A stretch of DNA of 64,000 bases, from contig NZ_JAKRYL010000002.1 in NCBI RefSeq assembly GCF_023555415.1, positions 270,847-334,846 of the forward strand. The letters run 5' to 3'. Below, piece by piece: positions 33,960 through 41,802 of the stretch (within the stretch, counting starts at the first letter, position 1; every line of letters begins with the position of its first letter). This DNA comes from Halalkalibacter alkaliphilus (GTDB lineage: Bacteria > Bacillota > Bacilli > Bacillales > Bacillaceae_D). Below the pieces are notes generated by a model that saw only the letters and a list, made by a program, of their open reading frames with translations, had not been told where the DNA came from and ran no database searches. The position numbers and the translations under genes were made by a program.

Positions 33960-33979
33960 TATCTCGAATTCATATTGTA
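33960..33979. promoter_or_regulatory. MhqR-box-like site before the WrbA-like gene
   Basis: TATCTCGAATTC at 33960 is identical over 11 bases to the box at 33250, but the right half-site is degenerate. It lies about 100 bases before the WrbA-like start. Confidence 0.55.
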
Positions 33980-34064
33980 TGAACTCGTTTTATATAAACT
34001 AGAACTTTTTAAGGGGGTGTTGGTCTTCTGATGTAAGTACATATAAAAAGGAGTGTGAGAGGCT

Positions 34065-34736
34065 ATGAGTTTTATAAAGAAGTTATTTGGTCAAACTAAT
34101 AAAAAAGATGAGGAGTCGATCAATATGTCAAACGTTAAATTAGCAGTTATTTATTACAGTTCTACAGGTACAAACTATCAATTAGCAAAGTGGGCAGAAG
34201 AAGGTGGGAACGCAGCAGGTGCAGAAGTGAAAGTTCTGAAAGTACCTGAACTTGCTCCTGAAGCAGCGATTGAATCAAACCCAGCATGGAAAGCGCATGT
34301 CGAAGAAACAAAAGATGTACCAGAAGTTACATTGGATGATCTAGAGTGGGCAGATGCGATTATTTTCAGTGTTCCGACACGTTTTGGTAACATGGCAGCT
34401 CAAATGAAGCAATTCATTGATACAACTGGTGGATTATGGTTTGAAGGAAAACTTGCTAACAAAGCGGTTAGTGCGATGTCTTCAGCAAGTAATGCACATG
34501 GTGGGCAGGAAGCAACGATTCTATCCCTTTATACAACAATGTACCACTGGGGTGCGATTGTTGCATCACCTGGCTACACAGATCCTTTATTATTTGCTTC
34601 AGGCGGGAACCCGTACGGAACAAGTGTAACAGTAGGTCAAGATGGAAAGATGCAAGAAAATGTAGAAGAAGCAGCGAAGTACCAAGCGAAGCGTACGGTT
34701 CAAGTTGCTGAGTGGATTAAAAAAGGAAATCAATAA
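34065..34736 (+). CDS. wrbA: NAD(P)H:quinone oxidoreductase, WrbA family
   Basis: A 223-residue flavodoxin-fold enzyme that reduces quinones by two electrons with FMN, avoiding semiquinone radicals. AVIYYSSTGTNYQLAKW is the FMN phosphate-binding loop, IIFSVPTRFGNMAAQMKQFIDTTGGLW and SASNAHGGQEATIL are the other FMN contacts. Two starts are possible: ATG 34065 (AAGGAG site) or ATG 34125 (GAGGAG site), the second giving the usual family N terminus MSNVKLAVIYYSSTG without the 20-residue Lys-rich extension. It fits an MhqR-controlled detoxification set. Confidence 0.88.
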   Translation: MSFIKKLFGQTNKKDEESINMSNVKLAVIYYSSTGTNYQLAKWAEEGGNAAGAEVKVLKVPELAPEAAIESNPAWKAHVEETKDVPEVTLDDLEWADAIIFSVPTRFGNMAAQMKQFIDTTGGLWFEGKLANKAVSAMSSASNAHGGQEATILSLYTTMYHWGAIVASPGYTDPLLFASGGNPYGTSVTVGQDGKMQENVEEAAKYQAKRTVQVAEWIKKGNQ

Positions 34737-34745
34737 TAATAACGT

Positions 34746-34784
34746 CCCCTCGCTATAGAAGCCTTTATATGCGAGGGGATTTTT
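34746..34784 (+). terminator. Rho-independent terminator after the WrbA-like gene
   Basis: CCCCTCGC (34746-34753) pairs with GCGAGGGG (34771-34778), followed by ATTTTT. Confidence 0.82.
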
Positions 34785-34789
34785 GTCTG

Positions 34790-35269
34790 GTTAGACGGTA
34801 GGAAACGTCGAGAATCGTAAGGAAATGTTGCTTTATGCGCTTGCCCAGGAAAGGAGAGAGTGGATTATTATGGTGGTGGCATTTTTGATAGAAGGCCCCT
34901 CATTTTTAAAAAGGAATGTCTACAATATAACAGCTACTATTTTAAAAATTATTGAGCATACTTGTCATTTCTTTAGGACTACTCGTCATTTTAATGCAAA
35001 TAATTACGATCCTCGAGACCTACCTACAAAAAATTAATCAAACGTTTGTTTAATTCAACTTAAGTGCCTCATAACTCTTACTGATGATTCCGAAATAACT
35101 TGAGTTTTTTCTCATAAAGTTATTTAATTCTTTTTCCGAGAATCAAACCCCTTTGCTATCTAATATTGAGATACCCTAAGCGCCAACCTTATTTTCATTC
35201 AATTAAATATTCTTTTCTTGAGGTTTTTTGGAAAAAACTATAAAATCAAGAAAAAGAAAGGAATATAAT
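34790..35269. other. Gene-poor region before the acetyltransferase gene
   Basis: About 480 bases. The only long frame (34825-35037, + strand) has no ribosome-binding site or recognisable content and I do not call it. A 33-codon TTG frame (34952-35053) would encode a hydrophobic peptide but also lacks a clear site. The notable element is the palindrome at 35033-35055, listed separately. Confidence 0.4.
35033..35055. repeat. 23-bp palindromic repeat, left copy
   Basis: An imperfect palindrome centred on CAAACGTTTG with TTAA outer arms, exactly repeated over 23 bases at 35843-35865. The two copies flank the acetyltransferase gene in the same orientation. The shape is that of a TetR-family operator. 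Confidence 0.7.
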
Positions 35270-35776
35270 ATGAAATTAATTAAAATCTATGTATCTACGA
35301 TTATTTGGAATTTATTGGTAAATACAATTGCAAAATCTATATTAATCCCTCAAAAAATTCGTTTCTATTTATATAGGTGTGCAGGAATGAAAATCAAGAC
35401 TTCTAATATTAGGTCAGGATGTACTTTTAGAGGTAAAAGCATTTTTATAGAGGAAGGTGTTTTCCTGAACCATAATGTATTTATTGACGCTTGGGAGAGA
35501 GTAACAATAAAGGAAAATACCTCTATAGCTTTTGATGTGTTAATTTGTACATCTAGCCATGCTATTGGAAAATCAAATAAAAGGGCTGGTGAATCAAATA
35601 GAAAGCCTATAACTATTGGTAAAGGGTGTTGGATTGGGGCTAGAGCGACAATTTTACCAGGGGTCGTTATTGAAGATGGATGTGTAATCGCGGCTGGCGC
35701 TCTCGTTAATAAAGATTGTCAGTCAAATGGTTTATACGCAGGTACACCGGCTATACGAATTAAAGATTTAGATTGA
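35270..35776 (+). CDS. Acyltransferase of the left-handed beta-helix family (maltose/colanic acid acetyltransferase-like)
   Basis: A 168-residue hexapeptide-repeat acetyltransferase. I start at ATG 35270, which has AAAGGAAT before it. After an N-terminal basic and hydrophobic stretch come the repeats FRGKSIFIEEGVFLNHNVFI, the catalytic-type His in CTSSHAIGKSNKR, and the acetyl-CoA-binding end GKGCWIGARATILPGVVIED and YAGTPAIRIKDL. It would acetylate a sugar or polysaccharide precursor with acetyl-CoA. It is AT-rich, stands alone, and is flanked by two copies of a 23-bp palindrome, which hints at acquisition as a unit. Confidence 0.85.
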   Translation: MKLIKIYVSTIIWNLLVNTIAKSILIPQKIRFYLYRCAGMKIKTSNIRSGCTFRGKSIFIEEGVFLNHNVFIDAWERVTIKENTSIAFDVLICTSSHAIGKSNKRAGESNRKPITIGKGCWIGARATILPGVVIEDGCVIAAGALVNKDCQSNGLYAGTPAIRIKDLD

Positions 35777-35842
35777 TTCAAAAATTTGAAAAAATTTAAC
35801 TGGAAACGAATAATAACTGCAGATATTTTAACCTGTAGCAAG

Positions 35843-35865
35843 ATTAATCAAACGTTTGTTTAATT
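35843..35865. repeat. 23-bp palindromic repeat, right copy
   Basis: Identical over 23 bases to 35033-35055, centred on CAAACGTTTG. It follows the acetyltransferase gene by 66 bases, where an operator for that gene would not be expected. Confidence 0.7.
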
Positions 35866-35905
35866 TTTTAGAACTCGTCAAAATCTGCCATGGCATAACA
35901 AAAAT

Positions 35906-35928
35906 AGAGGCACCACCGAAGTGCCTCT
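35906..35928 (-). terminator. Terminator of the S9 peptidase gene
   Basis: AGAGGCAC and GTGCCTCT pair around seven bases and, read on the minus strand, are followed by ATTTTTG. It begins seven bases after the minus-strand stop. Confidence 0.8.
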
Positions 35929-35935
35929 AATACCG

Positions 35936-37723
35936 TTACTGATGCTTCTCCAAAAACTCAAGCATCTTCTCATAAACTTTAATCTCATTTTCTTTTTTCG
36001 AGAATCCGTGACCCTCGTCATCTAACACGAGGTATTCCACATCAACTCCGTTTCCTTTTAGAGCGTTAACAATTTGATCAGATTCTTCTTTAACAACTCG
36101 AGGATCGTTCGCCCCTTGAATAACGAGCATCGGTTTAACCATGTTGTCTAAGTACGTAATAGGTGAATCTTTTTCTAAGCGCTCTTTGTCTTCAATTGGA
36201 TCTCCTAACCAGCGTTTCATTATTGGTTTCCAATGTTCTGGAACGGAATTAAGGAATGTGAAGAGATTGCTTACTCCAAAAATATCAACTGTTGCTCGGA
36301 AGTATTCAGGGTGTCTTCCGGCAAGTAGCAAGCTCATATATCCTCCGTAACTTCCTCCGACGACAAATAGCTTTTCTTGATTCGTAATTCCTTGTTCGAA
36401 TAACCATTCAATACCGTGTACGCAGTCAAGGCGAGGGCCTTCACCCCAGTCTCCTTCAACAAGCTTTGTAAAAGAAGCACCGTAGCCCGTACTCCCGCGG
36501 AAGTTCGGTGCAAAAATCGTATAGCCGCGATTTAAAAAGCATTGAAACATCGCTCTGAACCATTTTCTTTCCGCTGACTGTGGTCCCCCGTGTGGCCAGA
36601 CGATCGTATAGCCATTTGAAAGTTCTGGTTTTGCTTTAAAGAGTAGGGCTTCGATGTTCATCCCATCAAACGATTTATATGTGATGACATCAGGTTCGAC
36701 CATTTGTTCTTCGGAGACACCGAGGACGTTATTTTTTGTTAGTTGTTCAAATGGTTGATCTGCTTTTTGTACATAAATATTGCTTGGAACGGTTGAGCTT
36801 CTGCCACGAAGATAAAGGTTGCCTTGTTCACTGACAACAAGCTCTTCAATTACGTCTGTTGGGCATTCAATACGTTCCGGAGCTTTAGCACCTAGCTCAA
36901 ATGAATAAAGATGGTCCGTTACGCCTTTTTCGGTTGCAAAGTACAGCTTCTTTTGTTTCTCATTCCATTTAATGAACTTGATATTTTCTTGTTCTAGTTT
37001 TAATTGTGGTGTGAACGTTCGGCTAGCAATATCAAATGAAGCAATATAGGAAAACTCTTCTCCATAATTAGTTACAAAGTAAATAGTTGCTTCATCGACA
37101 TAAACAGGGCTAGATACAGTGTGTACCTCTTCTTTTGAAGGGGTAAGCAGCACTTCTTCCCCGTCAATATGAAGGTAGGCTACTTGGTACGTGTTAGCAA
37201 AAATTCGAGCTGTGACAAAGCTGGTTTCATCCTTTGCTACAGCAGAAAGGTAGGTCGGTGCTTCGACACCCTTATACAGAATCGTATCTTCTTTTGACTT
37301 CATGTCATAACGATGAATGTTTAAAAACTGAGAATTGCCTTTACTTGTAATGTAATAAAGAATGTTGCCGTCTTTTGATTGATCGGCAAAAAAGAATTTA
37401 TCGGTCTTGTCACCTGTAATAAGTGGCTGCGGTTTTCCACCTTCTGCAGGAAGGGCGTATATATGATAGTTTTCATCACCGTTATCGTCAAAGCCAGCTA
37501 GGACGAAGCGATTCTCCGGATCTATTTTAATAAAGTTACATTGTTGATCCACTTGAGCAAATAGAGAAGGAAACTGGTTTGGGAAATCAACACTCCAAAG
37601 GTTATTCTTTCCGTTTAAATTGCTGCTGAAAATGAGTCTGCTTTCATCCTTGCTTACAGCAAACGTGGAAATTGCGTATGTACGAAAAAATTGTTCGACA
37701 TCAGGCTTAGGGAATTGGATCAA
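35936..37723 (-). CDS. S9 family peptidase (acylaminoacyl-peptidase/prolyl oligopeptidase type)
   Basis: A cytoplasmic serine peptidase of 595 residues. The N-terminal two thirds form a beta-propeller (repeats such as DESRLIFSSNLNGKNNLW and DGNILYYITSKGNSQFL). The C-terminal hydrolase domain has the nucleophile motif GGSYGGYMSLL, the acid in IQGANDPRV and the His in DDEGHGFSKKEN. I place the start at TTG 37723, eight bases after AAGGAG; the longest frame begins at GTG 37732, which lies on that site. The family trims short peptides; the length of about 600 residues is normal. It stands alone with its own terminator. Confidence 0.88.
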   Translation of the reverse strand: MIQFPKPDVEQFFRTYAISTFAVSKDESRLIFSSNLNGKNNLWSVDFPNQFPSLFAQVDQQCNFIKIDPENRFVLAGFDDNGDENYHIYALPAEGGKPQPLITGDKTDKFFFADQSKDGNILYYITSKGNSQFLNIHRYDMKSKEDTILYKGVEAPTYLSAVAKDETSFVTARIFANTYQVAYLHIDGEEVLLTPSKEEVHTVSSPVYVDEATIYFVTNYGEEFSYIASFDIASRTFTPQLKLEQENIKFIKWNEKQKKLYFATEKGVTDHLYSFELGAKAPERIECPTDVIEELVVSEQGNLYLRGRSSTVPSNIYVQKADQPFEQLTKNNVLGVSEEQMVEPDVITYKSFDGMNIEALLFKAKPELSNGYTIVWPHGGPQSAERKWFRAMFQCFLNRGYTIFAPNFRGSTGYGASFTKLVEGDWGEGPRLDCVHGIEWLFEQGITNQEKLFVVGGSYGGYMSLLLAGRHPEYFRATVDIFGVSNLFTFLNSVPEHWKPIMKRWLGDPIEDKERLEKDSPITYLDNMVKPMLVIQGANDPRVVKEESDQIVNALKGNGVDVEYLVLDDEGHGFSKKENEIKVYEKMLEFLEKHQ

Positions 37724-37918
37724 ATAGCTCACTCCTTAATTGGGTAATAGATTGCTAGTTATATTTTAACAGATTGTTCAATTGTTCTAAATATTTCCAT
37801 TTCAAATAAGCAGATTTTTTGCTATTGATTTCGTAAATGATTATAGTGTAGATGTTGCCTTTGTTATTTTTTAACACTGGATACATAAATAAAAAACAAT
37901 GTAGTTGGAGGGAACGTT

Positions 37919-38212
37919 ATGGTTGTTATTCATGCTTATCTTCATGTGTTGCCTGAAAAAAGAGAGCTGTTTCTTGATCACGTTCAGGACTTAATTACGA
38001 ACTCAAAAGCAGAAGAAGGAAATATCACATATCATCTGTATGAAGATACGGAAGAAAAAACGAAATTTGTGATGGTCGAAGAGTGGAGAGATGAAGCTGC
38101 AGTCGAGTTCCATAATCAAACGGAACATTTCAAAAACTTCGGCGCTAGAGCAGGAGATTGGTTTGCAACTCCTCCAGAAGTACAGCAGTTTGCTGTATCA
38201 AGAAAGTATTAG
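37919..38212 (+). CDS. Putative quinol monooxygenase (ABM/YgiN family)
   Basis: A 97-residue ferredoxin-like fold protein of the antibiotic biosynthesis monooxygenase family. VVIHAYLHVLPEKRELFLDHV, EEGNITYHLYEDTEEKTKFVMVEEWRDEAAVEFHNQTEHFK are the conserved parts (the second as NITYHLYED and MVEEWRD). Such proteins oxidise quinols or small aromatics without a cofactor and usually act as dimers. It is followed after 15 bases by an old yellow enzyme, so the two probably form an operon for electrophile or quinone turnover. Confidence 0.83.
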   Translation: MVVIHAYLHVLPEKRELFLDHVQDLITNSKAEEGNITYHLYEDTEEKTKFVMVEEWRDEAAVEFHNQTEHFKNFGARAGDWFATPPEVQQFAVSRKY

Positions 38213-38227
38213 AAAGGAAGACTAATT

Positions 38228-39247
38228 ATGCCAACTTTGTTAGATTCATTTGAATATAAGGGATTACAGCTGAAAAATAGAATTGTTATGCCACCAATGT
38301 GTCAGTACTCCGTTACGGCAAAAGATGGGAAGCCAAATGATTGGCATTTCACACATTATACAAGTCGAGCGATTGGCGGGACAGGGTTAATTATTATGGA
38401 GATGACAGATGTGGAGCCAGATGGAAGAATTTCTGATTTTGATTTAGGAATCTGGTCCGATGATCATATTCCGGCATTTGAACGGATCGTAAAGGCTTGC
38501 CAAAGCTACGGTGCGAAAGTAGGCATTCAAATTGCACATGCTGGTCGAAAAGCAGAGGATGCCGAAGTTCCTGTTTCTTCAACATCAGTTGCTTTTTCAG
38601 AGGATTACAAAGCGCCTCGAGAATTAACAACAGAAGAAGTAGAAGAGATGGTAGGTAAATTTGAACAAGCGTTTCAGCGTGCGGTAGCGGCTGGGGTGGA
38701 TACAATTGAAATTCATGGAGCACATGGGTACTTAATTCATCAGTTCCAATCTCCTTTAACGAATCAGCGAGAAGACAAATACGGGCAAGATAAAAGTTTA
38801 TTTGGTCGTGAAATCATAAAAGCTGCGCGTCGCGTTATGCCAGAATCGATGCCTTTAATTATGCGGATTTCAGCAAAAGAGTACGCTCAAGAAGGCTACG
38901 ATGTGAATTATGCGATTGAGTTAGCACAGAAGTATAAAGAAGAAGGCGTGGATATTTTCCATATTTCTTCAGGTGGGGAAAGTAACAACGGACCTGAATA
39001 CTCTGGCAAAGGATATCAAGTCGACCTTGCTGCAGCAGTGAAACAAGCGTTAGATGTACCTGTAATTGCTGTTGGAAGAATGGAAGATGCTCAGTTTAGT
39101 GATGAGGCTGTTCGTGAAGGAAAAGCAGATCTTGTTGCCGTAGGTAGAGGAATGCTTCGCAGTCCGTTTTGGGCGAATGAAGCGTCGCTTGCATTAGGCG
39201 GTGAAATTTTAACTCCGAATGCATTACGAGCAGGGTATAGTTTTTAA
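38228..39247 (+). CDS. namA: NADPH dehydrogenase NamA (YqjM, old yellow enzyme)
   Basis: A 339-residue FMN enzyme that reduces activated C=C bonds of enones, nitro compounds and quinones using NADPH. VMPPMCQYSV carries the redox-tuning Cys (Cys25 here), IQIAHAGRKA and EIHGAHGYLIHQF hold the substrate-binding His pair, and QREDKYGQ and AVGRGMLRSPFWAN are conserved in YqjM. The length matches YqjM (338). AAAGGAAG precedes ATG. A strong hairpin follows two bases after the stop. Confidence 0.94.
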   Translation: MPTLLDSFEYKGLQLKNRIVMPPMCQYSVTAKDGKPNDWHFTHYTSRAIGGTGLIIMEMTDVEPDGRISDFDLGIWSDDHIPAFERIVKACQSYGAKVGIQIAHAGRKAEDAEVPVSSTSVAFSEDYKAPRELTTEEVEEMVGKFEQAFQRAVAAGVDTIEIHGAHGYLIHQFQSPLTNQREDKYGQDKSLFGREIIKAARRVMPESMPLIMRISAKEYAQEGYDVNYAIELAQKYKEEGVDIFHISSGGESNNGPEYSGKGYQVDLAAAVKQALDVPVIAVGRMEDAQFSDEAVREGKADLVAVGRGMLRSPFWANEASLALGGEILTPNALRAGYSF

Positions 39248-39249
39248 AA

Positions 39250-39295
39250 GGGGTTATCCCAAAAGGTCTGTTTTTTGACCTTTTGGGATAACCCC
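39250..39295 (+). terminator. Perfect 19-bp hairpin after namA (AAAAGGTC-type)
   Basis: Arms 39250-39268 and 39277-39295 pair perfectly; the loop is TGTTTTTT. The lower stem GGGGTTATCCC differs from the sister hairpin at 31048 but is fully compensated on the other side, while the upper AAAAGGTC is the same. Confidence 0.72.
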
Positions 39296-39312
39296 GAAGC
39301 AATGTGCGGAGT

Positions 39313-39370
39313 CGCTACATCTTTTGAAAGCCTTGAGAGGAGTGGGTTTCTCCTCTCAAGGCGAGTAGCG
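39313..39370. other. Nested inverted repeat of unknown role
   Basis: CCTTGAGAGGAG (39331-39342) pairs with CTCCTCTCAAGG (39350-39361), 12 bp perfect. Around it CGCTAC (39313-39318) can pair with GTAGCG (39365-39370). It lies between the namA terminator and the end of a small minus-strand gene. It could be a terminator for that gene or a small RNA; no T-run is adjacent. Confidence 0.4.
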
Positions 39371-39422
39371 AACGGAGCCATTGCCATCTTTTAATATTGG
39401 CTTTGATACATCCCCTTTAGTC

Positions 39423-39584
39423 CTAAGTTGCATTATGCTGACTTTCTTCGTACGCAATCAGAACAACATCCTTATCGGTTGTACTTCTAATTTCGTCTTC
39501 TAACGATACGATTCTCTGTAACATGTCAGGGCTTAAATGTGCCGCTGTGTAGCGATCAAATTCTACTGGCTTATTTGACTCCAT
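39423..39584 (-). CDS. Small conserved-looking protein, 53 residues
   Basis: A minus-strand frame from ATG 39584 with AAGGAG nine bases upstream, ending TAG at 39423. The product is acidic and helical in character: VEFDRYTAAHLSPDMLQRI, then SLEDEIRS and DKDVVLIAYEESQ. No membrane segment or Cys. I do not recognise the family with certainty. The good ribosome-binding site and clean coding pattern make a real gene likely. The upstream in-frame ATG covers the ribosome-binding site and is less likely. Confidence 0.65.
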   Translation of the reverse strand: MESNKPVEFDRYTAAHLSPDMLQRIVSLEDEIRSTTDKDVVLIAYEESQHNAT

Positions 39585-39738
39585 TTGGTTCAACTCCTTC
39601 ATTTACTCAATAATAAAATTCTCTTAAGTAAGAAGTTCTATACTGACATAGAAAATGTAATGATTTGGAATTGTTGTAATACTGCTTCATTAGTAGGTAA
39701 ATGCTATGACTAAAACTAAGCATGAAAAGGTGACGATC

Positions 39739-40653
39739 TTGAAGATTTTATGCCTTGATGGTGGTGGGATTCGAGGAGTGTTTGAAGTAGCGATATTACA
39801 AGCGCTCGAAGAAGAATACAACCAGCCTATTACGAATTTATTTGACCTTGTAGCAGGAACGAGCACAGGTTCGATTATTGCTACATCGGTTATTTTAGAA
39901 AAAAGAATGTCTGATGTATTAGACAGTTATAAACAATTTGGAAAGAAGGTTTTTAAGCGCCAGGCGAAAATTGGGATATTTAAAAGTGTTTATAGTGATA
40001 AGGATTTGCGCCAATATTTTAAGGGGATGTTTGGTGATTTAACGTTATCGGATATAGCGAAACCGCTTTTAATTCCAGCGGTCGATGTGACTCATGGCAA
40101 ACCGTATGTATACCGCTCAAATTATGGTCATCCTGGCAGCGATGATCTCTCAATTAAATTATGGGATGCTGTGCTCTCATCTTGTTCAGCACCTGTTTAT
40201 TTTCCGCCAAACAACATTAAAAATAAATATTTATCTGTTGATGGAGGGTTATGGGCCAATAATCCATCATTGGTTTGTATTACAGAGGCACTTGATTATT
40301 TTAAGTTGAATGTAGGAGACTTGAAGATTTTATCACTTGGTACAGGGTTACAGGACATTGAATACAATATTGAACCAGACAAATATTGGGGAATTAAAAA
40401 GTGGTTGCCTTTTCGTTTAATGACCATGAAAGTTCAACCTAAGTTACTTGACTTGGCTCTTGATCTTTCGTCTGAATCGATTTCCTATCATTGTCAAATT
40501 CTTTTAGGAAATCAATATTTTCGATTAAATAGGGATTTAGGAGATGAAATTCCTTTTGATGATGTGACATTTGTTGATGAATTAATTGCATTAGGAAAGC
40601 ATGTGTTCGAAGAGAAAAAAGGTGAAATTAAGAAGTTTTTAGATTTAGAATGA
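39739..40653 (+). CDS. Patatin-like phospholipase
   Basis: A 304-residue lipid acyl hydrolase. TTG 39739, six bases after AAAAGGTGA, gives the usual family start KILCLDGGGIRGVFE; the longer frame begins at ATG 39706. The oxyanion motif DGGGIRG, the nucleophile GTSTG (residues about 41-45) and the catalytic Asp in VDGGLWANNP are all present, so it should be active. Bacterial patatins of this form (CapV-like) include defence effectors, but no cyclase or other defence gene is next to it, and a housekeeping role in lipid turnover is as likely. Confidence 0.87.
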   Translation: MKILCLDGGGIRGVFEVAILQALEEEYNQPITNLFDLVAGTSTGSIIATSVILEKRMSDVLDSYKQFGKKVFKRQAKIGIFKSVYSDKDLRQYFKGMFGDLTLSDIAKPLLIPAVDVTHGKPYVYRSNYGHPGSDDLSIKLWDAVLSSCSAPVYFPPNNIKNKYLSVDGGLWANNPSLVCITEALDYFKLNVGDLKILSLGTGLQDIEYNIEPDKYWGIKKWLPFRLMTMKVQPKLLDLALDLSSESISYHCQILLGNQYFRLNRDLGDEIPFDDVTFVDELIALGKHVFEEKKGEIKKFLDLE

Positions 40654-40723
40654 CAGGAAAAAGACAATTTATCCAATTGTAAGCATATAATTAAACAAAA
40701 TAGAGTAAATGAGGTGAGGATAG

Positions 40724-41023
40724 GTGGTAACGGAAGTCTATTTAAATGATGTATCAATTCCTGTAATCAGTTTTAAGTCTGAGCAGGTAGAATCAAATGA
40801 AGGGAAATCTTTAACGAAAATCACATTTGATTTTAAAGTGAGAAGTGGAGAGGAATATCACAAAATCACTACATTGCTCTATAAAATGAATTTTGATGTG
40901 AGGGTTCCAGCACAAGAGATAGAGTTCAAGGGTACCATTCAGAACTATTCTACGTCATTTACCAATTTGTATGAAGAAAATAATGTAGGGGTGTTCCACC
41001 TTCAACTTATTGAGATAGCGTAA
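40724..41023 (+). CDS. DUF3219 family protein (YkvR-like)
   Basis: A 99-residue beta-rich protein. The stretches SFKSEQVESNEGKSLTKITF, VRSGEEYHKITTLLYKM, FKGTIQNYSTSFTNLYEENN and FHLQLIEIA resemble B. subtilis YkvR, a small protein of unknown function. The ATG/GTG choice is not fully settled: GTG 40724 follows GAGGTGAGGATAG. It stands between the patatin gene and a minus-strand coat-like gene with no apparent partner. Confidence 0.7.
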   Translation: MVTEVYLNDVSIPVISFKSEQVESNEGKSLTKITFDFKVRSGEEYHKITTLLYKMNFDVRVPAQEIEFKGTIQNYSTSFTNLYEENNVGVFHLQLIEIA

Positions 41024-41083
41024 AACATGCAATAAAGAGGAGAGGATGACAGAAGGAATATCAACGTCATCCTCTCATTGGAT

Positions 41084-41527
41084 TTAATAAAAATAAGGGA
41101 AGAAGAATCTTCTTAAGAAATGGAATGGAAAATGACGACGTCTAAAACGACGGAATCTTCTAGGGAAACCATATCCATAGCCATGCCCATATCCTCCACC
41201 AGGGAAATAACCGCCATACCCTCCATAACGAAGATCTGTTTCGTCATCGCGGTCCGTATCACCGGCTGGCATAAGCATGTTCACGCCGTTCCGGTCGATA
41301 CCATCGATAATTCCATCATGAACTTGACCGTCTTGAGTTTCAAATTGCATTAAGTGATGATGATACCTTTGACATAAATCATGTAATTGTTGAAGATGAT
41401 CAGGACTTAATCCCATGTGTTGTTGTTGTTGCATAGTAGGATCCATCGCCGTATGTGGTTGCTGCGGCATCATTCCGTGCTGAACTGGTTGACCGTGTGG
41501 CAGTTGATTCATTTGCTGATTGTGCAT
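41084..41527 (-). CDS. Putative spore coat protein with Gln/His head, Sm-like centre and Gly/Tyr/Phe/Arg tail
   Basis: A 147-residue protein of low complexity. The first 45 residues are rich in Gln, His, Met and Pro; the centre (about residues 50-95) has QFETQDGQVHDGIIDGIDRNGVNMLMP, a small beta-barrel pattern like that in the Mnx-locus proteins; the tail (about 100-147) consists of Gly-Tyr and then Arg-Phe repeats. Such composition is common in coat and exosporium proteins. AGGAGGAG stands before ATG. It is 5 kb from the mnx genes and may be part of the same spore-surface set. I do not know a named homolog. Confidence 0.65.
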   Translation of the reverse strand: MHNQQMNQLPHGQPVQHGMMPQQPHTAMDPTMQQQQHMGLSPDHLQQLHDLCQRYHHHLMQFETQDGQVHDGIIDGIDRNGVNMLMPAGDTDRDDETDLRYGGYGGYFPGGGYGHGYGYGFPRRFRRFRRRHFPFHFLRRFFFPYFY

Positions 41528-41741
41528 TGATTTTCTCCTCCTTTTCTAAAACCAAGATATTCATCTATGGGTAAATGTGACACTATGGATTTTGAAAAAA
41601 TTTGAACTTTTTTGAGGGAACTGTTTGTAAAAGAGATGATGGAAGGTATAAGTGGGTTAAAACAGGGTTTGAGCTAGGATAGTGGCTGAAGAGTGAGGAT
41701 GGGATTTTAGAAAGCTGGATAAAGAGAAAGTACAAAAAATA

Positions 41742-41781
41742 GAGCATTCAAAAGTGTATTCCTATACTCTTTTGAATGCTC
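41742..41781 (-). terminator. Terminator of the alcohol dehydrogenase gene
   Basis: 17-base arms GAGCATTCAAAAG.. (41742-41758) and 41765-41781 pair with one mismatch; on the minus strand the stem is followed by TATTTTTTG. Confidence 0.82.
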
Positions 41782-41802
41782 ATTATTTCTTCAACAAATG
41801 GA

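Noticed and set aside
34065..34124. N-terminal 20 residues of the WrbA-like protein as certain coding sequence
   Set aside because: Both starts have a fair ribosome-binding site; the extension is unlike the family, so the longer form is kept only as the listed frame with a caution.
34825..35037. 70-codon frame on the + strand before the acetyltransferase
   Set aside because: No ribosome-binding site, no coherent composition, and it runs through the repeat region; probably chance.
34952..35053. 33-codon TTG frame for a hydrophobic peptide resembling a small toxin
   Set aside because: No clear ribosome-binding site, no antisense RNA promoter seen, and it ends inside the palindrome; too weak to call.
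39739..41023. Patatin gene as part of a CBASS-type defence system
   Set aside because: No nucleotide cyclase, ubiquitin-like or other defence gene next to it; the neighbour is a DUF3219 protein.
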